Shown: one piece after another, positions 60,801 to 64,000 of the stretch | Layout: each line of letters opens with the position of its first letter | Numbering within the stretch: position 1 is the stretch's first letter | DNA from: Bolinopsis microptera | Taxonomy: Eukaryota > Ctenophora > Tentaculata > Lobata > Bolinopsidae | DNA: 64,000 bases | Reading direction: 5' to 3' | Assembly: GCF_026151205.1 (NCBI RefSeq) | Contig: NC_087082.1 | Span: 3,500,001-3,564,000 of the forward strand | Notes under the pieces: model-generated | What the model saw: only the letters and a program-made list of their open reading frames with translations | Told to the model about the DNA's origin: nothing | The model's database searches: none | Translations under genes and position numbers: made by a program

Positions 60801-61856
60801 CTCGTCAGTAACTATAACTTCAACGGAAAGTAACAAGATTGGTAATTTGCTGGTATGACTTACTTGAGGGTCATTCTCTATCTTCTTCACAGGCCTAACT
60901 GAGATAGCTGCTGACACTTTACTTTTGTAAAACTCGTGTATTCTCCACGATATCAGATCAAAAATAACCTCTCTGCCCTGTAAATTTAGCGGCCAATTAG
61001 TAAATCTATTACTAATATTACTAATTGGTTTACTAGTCTGGTGGATAAATTTCTATTCATCACTACGCATTTTTGTACAAGTACATAGTAAATAGAAATG
61101 GGGACTTGATCATAAACCTCATAGGCTCATAGTACATTGCCAGCAATCTGGACATAATCTGAGAGACCAGCATTCAATGCTTACACTGAACGAAAACATC
61201 AAAATTAAAATATATAAAAAATGTATAGTTTAAATGTATAGTTAATTTAAATGTATAGTTTAAATGTATATAGTTTAATTTATGTATAGTTTAAATAGGA
61301 AATATGTAGTTAACATAACCCTACTTTAGGATTGTGAGGCACGCTATACGGAGGTATGAGTTGTATCAGGTCATCTGCCTCTAGCCAGCATCCTAACTCT
61401 ATCAGTGCTACACACAAGTTCACTTTCTGGTTCTCCGGTAGTGCTACTTCTGCTACACCTGCCTTCTTGCTGCTCGACGATTTGGAGTCACTGTTCTCCT
61501 CTGCGTCGTCTTTGTTCAACGACACTGTCACCAAGGATTTCGCCTAGAAAAGGATGGGAATTAGTTAAATTGTCGATTGTTAGACCACGATATTGACTTC
61601 TGGAAACCGGCTGAAGACCGGGATCCAGTACTGAAGTTGATGAGGGAACTTGAACAATGAAGATTAAACCATTTTAGGTGGAACTATGTTAACTAACCTT
61701 CTCTCTAGCGTCACTAAGCCGCTTGTTGTACTCTGTTTTCATCTGGTCGTAACTCGGTCCCAGGTGGGAGTACAGCACGTGCAGATCAATGATACCGCGC
61801 TTTATGAGCAGCGCGCCCACTTTGAACAGGGACTCTGGTGTGCCGTCCGGCTCGTT
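48822..61856 (-). CDS. THOC2: THOC2, largest THO/TREX mRNA-export subunit, N-terminal exons beyond window
   Basis: Nuclear scaffold of the THO complex, coupling transcription to mRNA export. Seventeen exons: 61856-61698, 61543-61325, 60977-60864, 60676-60516, 60171-60088, 59902-59780, 59629-59474, 59338-59224, 58970-58848, 58684-58578, 58464-58355, 58219-58017, 51138-51046, 50755-50609, 50305-50111, 49876-49692, 49541-48822. All junctions are in phase. Recognisable THOC2 segments include [99 protein letters not shown] and [15 protein letters not shown]. The tail is Lys/Arg/Glu-rich, as in relatives. About 1000 residues are seen; human has about 1590. The last exon shows an apparent one-base frameshift near 49266. 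The largest intron (51139-58016) contains the GTPase-MACPF-Hog gene. Confidence 0.94.
51333..51440. repeat. CCGGGATTCCCGG palindrome cluster in a THOC2 intron
   Basis: Repeats of GACCGGGATTCCCGG, CCCGGT triplets and CCGGGATTTTGACCGGGATC. It resembles the clusters at 19970-20105 and in the 1539-bp units, so it is a dispersed repeat type. Confidence 0.6.
51979..51998. repeat. Poly(C) tract, about 20 bases
   Basis: One of several homopolymeric G/C runs between 46.7 and 53.3 kb; others are at about 46730, 52717-52745 (with one G) and at both ends of 53130-53246. The concentration in otherwise AT-rich DNA is unusual. Confidence 0.85.
52306..52454. mobile_element. hAT-like MITE, 149 bp, in a THOC2 intron
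   Basis: Perfect 23-bp TIRs beginning CAGGGACAAAAGGATTTCG. TGTGGAAA flanks both ends exactly (52298-52305, 52455-52462), an 8-bp target duplication. The interior repeats AAATTTCGCGAT words. A degraded relative may lie near 17930. Confidence 0.92.
52717..52745. repeat. Poly(C) tract with one interruption
   Basis: About 29 bases, nearly all C, followed by CCTCCTCCCC. No inverted partner was found close by. Confidence 0.8.
53130..53246. mobile_element. Foldback element bounded by poly(G) and poly(C)
   Basis: G22 is followed by CAACCATATTAAAGTATAT, then about 35 bases, then ATATACTTTAATATGGTTG and C23. The arms are perfect inverted repeats of about 19 bp plus the homopolymers. It ends 53 bp before the first ATG of the GTPase-MACPF-Hog gene, so it lies in that gene's promoter or 5' UTR. 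No target duplication is clear. Type of element unknown. Confidence 0.75.
53300..56239 (+). CDS. GTPase - MACPF - Hedgehog-type Hog domain fusion, intronless, nested in THOC2
   Basis: 979 residues in one exon. Residues about 60-290 form an AIG1/GIMAP-like GTPase (P-loop GSSGVGKSS 69-77, DTPG 129-132, likely G4 at LTWS 207-210). Residues about 400-715 are a MACPF domain with the signature [14 protein letters not shown] (580-593) and flanking segments fit to become membrane hairpins. A charged linker (729-765) repeats [10 protein letters not shown]. Residues 777-979 are a complete Hog module: nucleophile Cys777 after SS, TGEH (849-852) as the TxxH motif, [12 protein letters not shown] (907-918), then a tail with MAPFTAYRK and [14 protein letters not shown] like the sterol-recognition part of Hedgehog. 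No signal peptide. ATG 53300 is followed by a second ATG at 53306 in better context (ACCATGG). Inferred role: cytosolic nucleotide-controlled pore former, self-cleaving at 776/777, perhaps gaining a sterol there. Related single domains are known; I know no description of this fusion. Confidence 0.9.
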   Translation: MTMVKRVKTLKPPPRSKEALEKESFDRGLLNHAKDVDILDKRTQLLRNIWSSYKMKRSIEKASILLVGSSGVGKSSTINHLFGLSEKESINFAKTSDSKSETRTTTEFVIEVDSPERYETSGLRLGLVDTPGFNDTDGTKQDACNFYSIKEFYKKHMKGSMPNLVLILIQATDTRIQGENSNLAKSLRCLKSLKLIDTKFPNVVAVLTWSTALGEKKTKYTKNISRKKEIVKDTIFEFLNVQVPVVALENDLEDLDKDGDFTVLPDGTRQVKNLYKICQEVLKKSGDFYGHLIFNEAFQLGKKNVTVGNKTEAKNAQSSKLSKDETEFFEFFSHALAGGTPDPLVQEATNFIKDENIIENENVAEIQALVGSLKKMGVQELSELNVISTKGIQLKHPEDVSCTGKKFLKNIGVKDTTYHIGQDSASVIAQGYNILNDTVVPSQIFSYKEKDTKYGIAIPGLAQLKPVNETQTFMFSYDTKTKLIHDRLAHLNVSLNVDVNKFAFSGKAGFNLSSSTETDSHSQEISFYMEERLFELSMGNFKDPGIVLTKDFTDAVKELPGSFNVEDASGRSKFQRFFDRWGHFVVTKVIGGGAVELRINTSSFGSQFRDTNAIKGSLVASFSTGFFDTEASVEGSDESRKTLSARQVFESTTVKWSGGAREFHKKSTVGDEHKMDIWRNSLITSPTMLTTDMYLEPISTLIQLADPSKYDAVYESLKDFLGGNFDVVAKRQKDAKEAERKRKEDEAEAERKRKEDEANTRAEATEETPSNDGGSSCIAPDSNAVVMRNGVEMTLKLKDLVIGDLILCYDIGNKIPTFTKLILSVHANFHTPTKYFHIKLEDGSGIKLTGEHLILVGEGHKAVMARDVEVGDLLYKRTAGFLKVQRITQVTEKGLCCPITEVGNIMVDGILASCYANISDFCVFGRSFISAQTLGRITMAPFTAYRKISKDKGGKIVESDKFHPYVGFLFKALRPFIKY
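56240..58016. other. Remainder of the large THOC2 intron
   Basis: AT-rich sequence downstream of the fusion gene, which presumably holds its 3' UTR. No canonical AATAAA is obvious in the first 300 bases. Nothing else recognised. Confidence 0.45.
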
Positions 61857-62123
61857 CTGGAATGTACTGTGTAGTTAATTGTATATAATCTCATCATTTG
61901 TAAGATATCAAATTTAAAATAGATATTCTTTCTTACGAGTTTCGTATAGGTATCCAGTTAGATGGCAAATATCGACAAAAGATCAGGAACCAAAAGCCAC
62001 AGCACTCAGCAGCTTTAGAAAATACTTCTCAAAGAAGCAAAATTTGAAATTATAACTATTGGCAATGAATACTTTCAAGTTCGATGTTCAAAAATAAATA
62101 CTATAACTAACAAAACATAATAC

Positions 62124-63385
62124 GGGTATTTGCCTCACAGAATGGCCAAAAAAAAGGAAGGTCTCTCAAAGTCACAAAACACACTTTATTCCAGTTTTTA
62201 TCTCATAAGAAGCTAAGTTGACACTCATATTTTTCTTCCCGGGGGTTCATTTAATCTCATAACCATTTTTTCTTTGAGAAAAATTGGCCGGAAAATCTTC
62301 CTCCAAAAAAACATGCCTCACAGAATGGCCAAATCTGAATTTCTATAATTTTGTTGATGGAGATACTTTTTAAATTTCTATCACCACACGTTCTTAGAAA
62401 ACCTATTAAGGAATGGGGTAATAACCTAAAACTCACGAAAAAACTGAGCTGTGAAAAATTATTTCACAAAAAAGAAAAAATGCCTGACAAAATGGCAAAA
62501 AAAAAAAGAAAACGAGAAAATTTTATTTTTCTAAAACCTTTGGCTCTTGTTTCAGGCATGCTGCTGGTATTAATATGCCTTGTTAACACCCCCATATAGG
62601 TGAAATTTCTTAGAACTGAATAAAAAGGGCATAATTTCCTACACCAAAAATGGCCATTTTGTGTGGCGTTGTTCATATTCCCTGATTTCATGATTTATAA
62701 CCTTCATTCGGCTGTAAAAACACTCCATCTGGGGTGTTATTGTATAATAAATAGCTTGTGAATACTTTAGACTTATGGTTTCATTGAATAAAAGGAGTTT
62801 TAAATTTTGGCCATTTTGTGAGGCATATTTTGGCCATTTTGTGAGGCGTTTAGCCATTTTAACATTTTGTTTCTTCCTAAATTGAACAATGTTCGTTTTG
62901 TTTGATGAATACTATTCTTTAAACATCTTCTGTCATACTGGTGCCAGAAGTTCTCACCAAAATGCAAACTTAGTTCAAAAATTTGAAAACAAATTTTGTG
63001 AGGCATATTTTGGCCATTTTGTGAGGCGTGTAGCCATTTTAGCATTTTTTTCTTCCTATATTGAACAATGTTCGTTTTTTTTGATGAATACTATTCTTTG
63101 AACATCTTCTGTCATACTGGTGCCAGAAGTTCTCACCAAAATGTAAACTTAGTTCAAAAATTTGAAAACAAATTTTTCAGTGCTCAAAATTTCTACATAA
63201 ACAGTCATATTTATGCCAGAAAATGTGGTCCTAGTTAATGATTTCACCACAGGAAGTGTTGCCAGAAGACTTTTGTTTCATATGGTATCCACAAAACCTA
63301 CCAGTCTTTTATAAAATATTAGTTACAAAAACATTTACAAATTTGGCCATTCTGTGAGGCTAGCCATTCTGTGAGGCATTTACCC
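62124..63385. mobile_element. TIR-bearing non-autonomous DNA element, 1262 bp
   Basis: It begins GGGTATTTGCCTCACAGAAT and ends with the near-exact reverse complement (ATTCTGTGAGGCATTTACCC). The same core, GCCTCACA[GA]AATGGCCA, recurs at least ten times inside in both orientations. No transposase is visible and no target duplication is clear. Its right end runs directly into a telomere-like tract. Superfamily unknown. Confidence 0.7.
62819..63178. repeat. Two tandem copies of about 181 bp inside the TIR element
   Basis: The segment from GAGGCATATTTTGGCC to GAAAACAAATTTT occurs twice in direct repeat with few differences. It contains ACTGGTGCCAGAAGTTCTC and the GCCTCACA-type cores. Confidence 0.85.
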
Positions 63386-63403
63386 TAACCCTAACCCTAA
63401 CCC
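63383..63403. repeat. Interstitial telomeric repeat (CCCTAA)3
   Basis: Three and a half CCCTAA units, the animal telomere repeat in C-rich orientation, abut the end of the TIR element. A shorter match is at about 15207. Confidence 0.8.
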
Positions 63404-63609
63404 GTAATAATAATAAATTGAAATTTAATAACACCGCTTTTAAGATAAATCTTATACTCAGCAGTGTTTGAACTAGTCATCCAAGAAAATATCATGAATA
63501 CTGAGCTAAAAAATAACATATGCTTGAAAATATATCGTCAATACTAAAGCCCGAAAATGGTACTTAAATATATTATGCAAATATCGAATTCCAAATATGA
63601 CCACAATAG

Positions 63610-64000
63610 TTATCGATAAAGTTTTTCAAGTTCATCTGGTGACATTTTGAAAAGGTAAGTTTTTAGAAAAGTTTTAAAACATTCCAGAGATTGAGCAGAG
63701 GTGATGGTAACAGGCAGACGATTGTAGATCTTTGGAGCCACTACAGAGAAGCTACGCTCACCAAACTTTGAATTACAAGAAGGAACAATAAGCTTCAATG
63801 AGTGACCATGATGAGCATACTTGAACATGTCCTGCAGATAAATTGGTGCCAATCCTAACAGTGACTTGTGAGATAGTAATAAGATTTTGAAGACAATCCT
63901 TTTCTTTACATCTAACCAGTGAAGCTTTATCAGGTCATCATCAAGATGGTCATGTTTATATTTACCAGTGACAGCTTTTGCAGCAGCATTCTGAAGTAAC
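63610..64000 (-). pseudogene. Non-LTR retrotransposon ORF2 C-terminus (CR1/L2/jockey-like), cut by window end
   Basis: Reading inward from the window end in one frame are QNAAAKAVTG, LHWLDVKKRIVFKIL, GLAPIYLQDMF, FGERSFSVVAPKIYNRLP and FKTFLKTYLF, then a stop at 63610. This is the conserved C-terminal segment after the reverse transcriptase in CR1/L2/jockey-type elements. The catalytic part would lie beyond 64000, so whether the copy is intact is unknown. It lies inside the THOC2 transcription unit on the same strand. Confidence 0.88.

Overview
This is nuclear DNA from an intron-rich, AT-rich animal genome. Four conserved animal genes are present in spliced form, together with Penelope-like, non-LTR, hAT-type, Harbinger-type and other repeats, large satellites and TTAGGG-type interstitial telomere repeats. 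The gene content (animal Rh channel, class A GPCR, a complete Hedgehog-type autoprocessing module on a non-Hedgehog protein) would fit an early-branching metazoan such as a cnidarian or sponge. That placement is a guess; no species can be read from the sequence.

Layout. 1-1183: 3' part of a Penelope-like retroelement. 7817-12133 (minus): a complete Rh/ammonium channel gene in 13 exons whose phases all join to a 497-residue protein. 12.1-26.6 kb: a gene-poor interval with a CT microsatellite, a heptamer satellite, a broken lectin-like domain, a dense cluster of tiny GC-rich palindromic elements with clear target-site duplications, and a 1539-bp unit repeated three times. 26625-48347 (minus): TOPBP1, BRCT0 to BRCT8, about 29 exons. 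48822-61856 and beyond (minus): THOC2, lacking its N-terminal exons, which lie outside the window. 61.9-64 kb: a TIR-bearing DNA element, a short telomeric tract and a non-LTR retrotransposon fragment.

Two intronless genes sit on the plus strand inside introns of the two housekeeping genes: an orphan GPCR (39045-40106) inside TOPBP1, and a 979-residue protein (53300-56239) inside THOC2. The second is the most remarkable item. It reads GTPase - MACPF pore-forming domain - charged linker - full Hedgehog-type Hog domain (Hint plus C-terminal sterol-recognition-like tail), with the nucleophilic Cys, TxxH and SCYA residues in place. It has no visible signal peptide. The inferred model is a cytosolic GTPase-controlled pore former that cleaves itself and may gain a sterol or other adduct at the new C-terminus of its GTPase-MACPF part.

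The repeats are the other story. Three hAT-like elements have perfect or near-perfect TIRs and exact 8-bp target duplications (2379-2510, 29211-30400, 52306-52454). A Harbinger-like MITE with TAA duplication sits in an Rh intron. Several families of 94-140 bp elements at 18.8-22.5 kb begin with TTG, usually end in CAA, carry perfect hairpins with three-base loops and are flanked by 8-10 bp duplications. A satellite of about 66 copies of 58 bp in a TOPBP1 intron puts a strong 5' splice-site sequence on the TOPBP1 sense strand in almost every monomer.

Exon boundaries were worked out by hand from GT/AG sites, reading phase and remembered family conservation. Most agree in phase; those that do not are marked.
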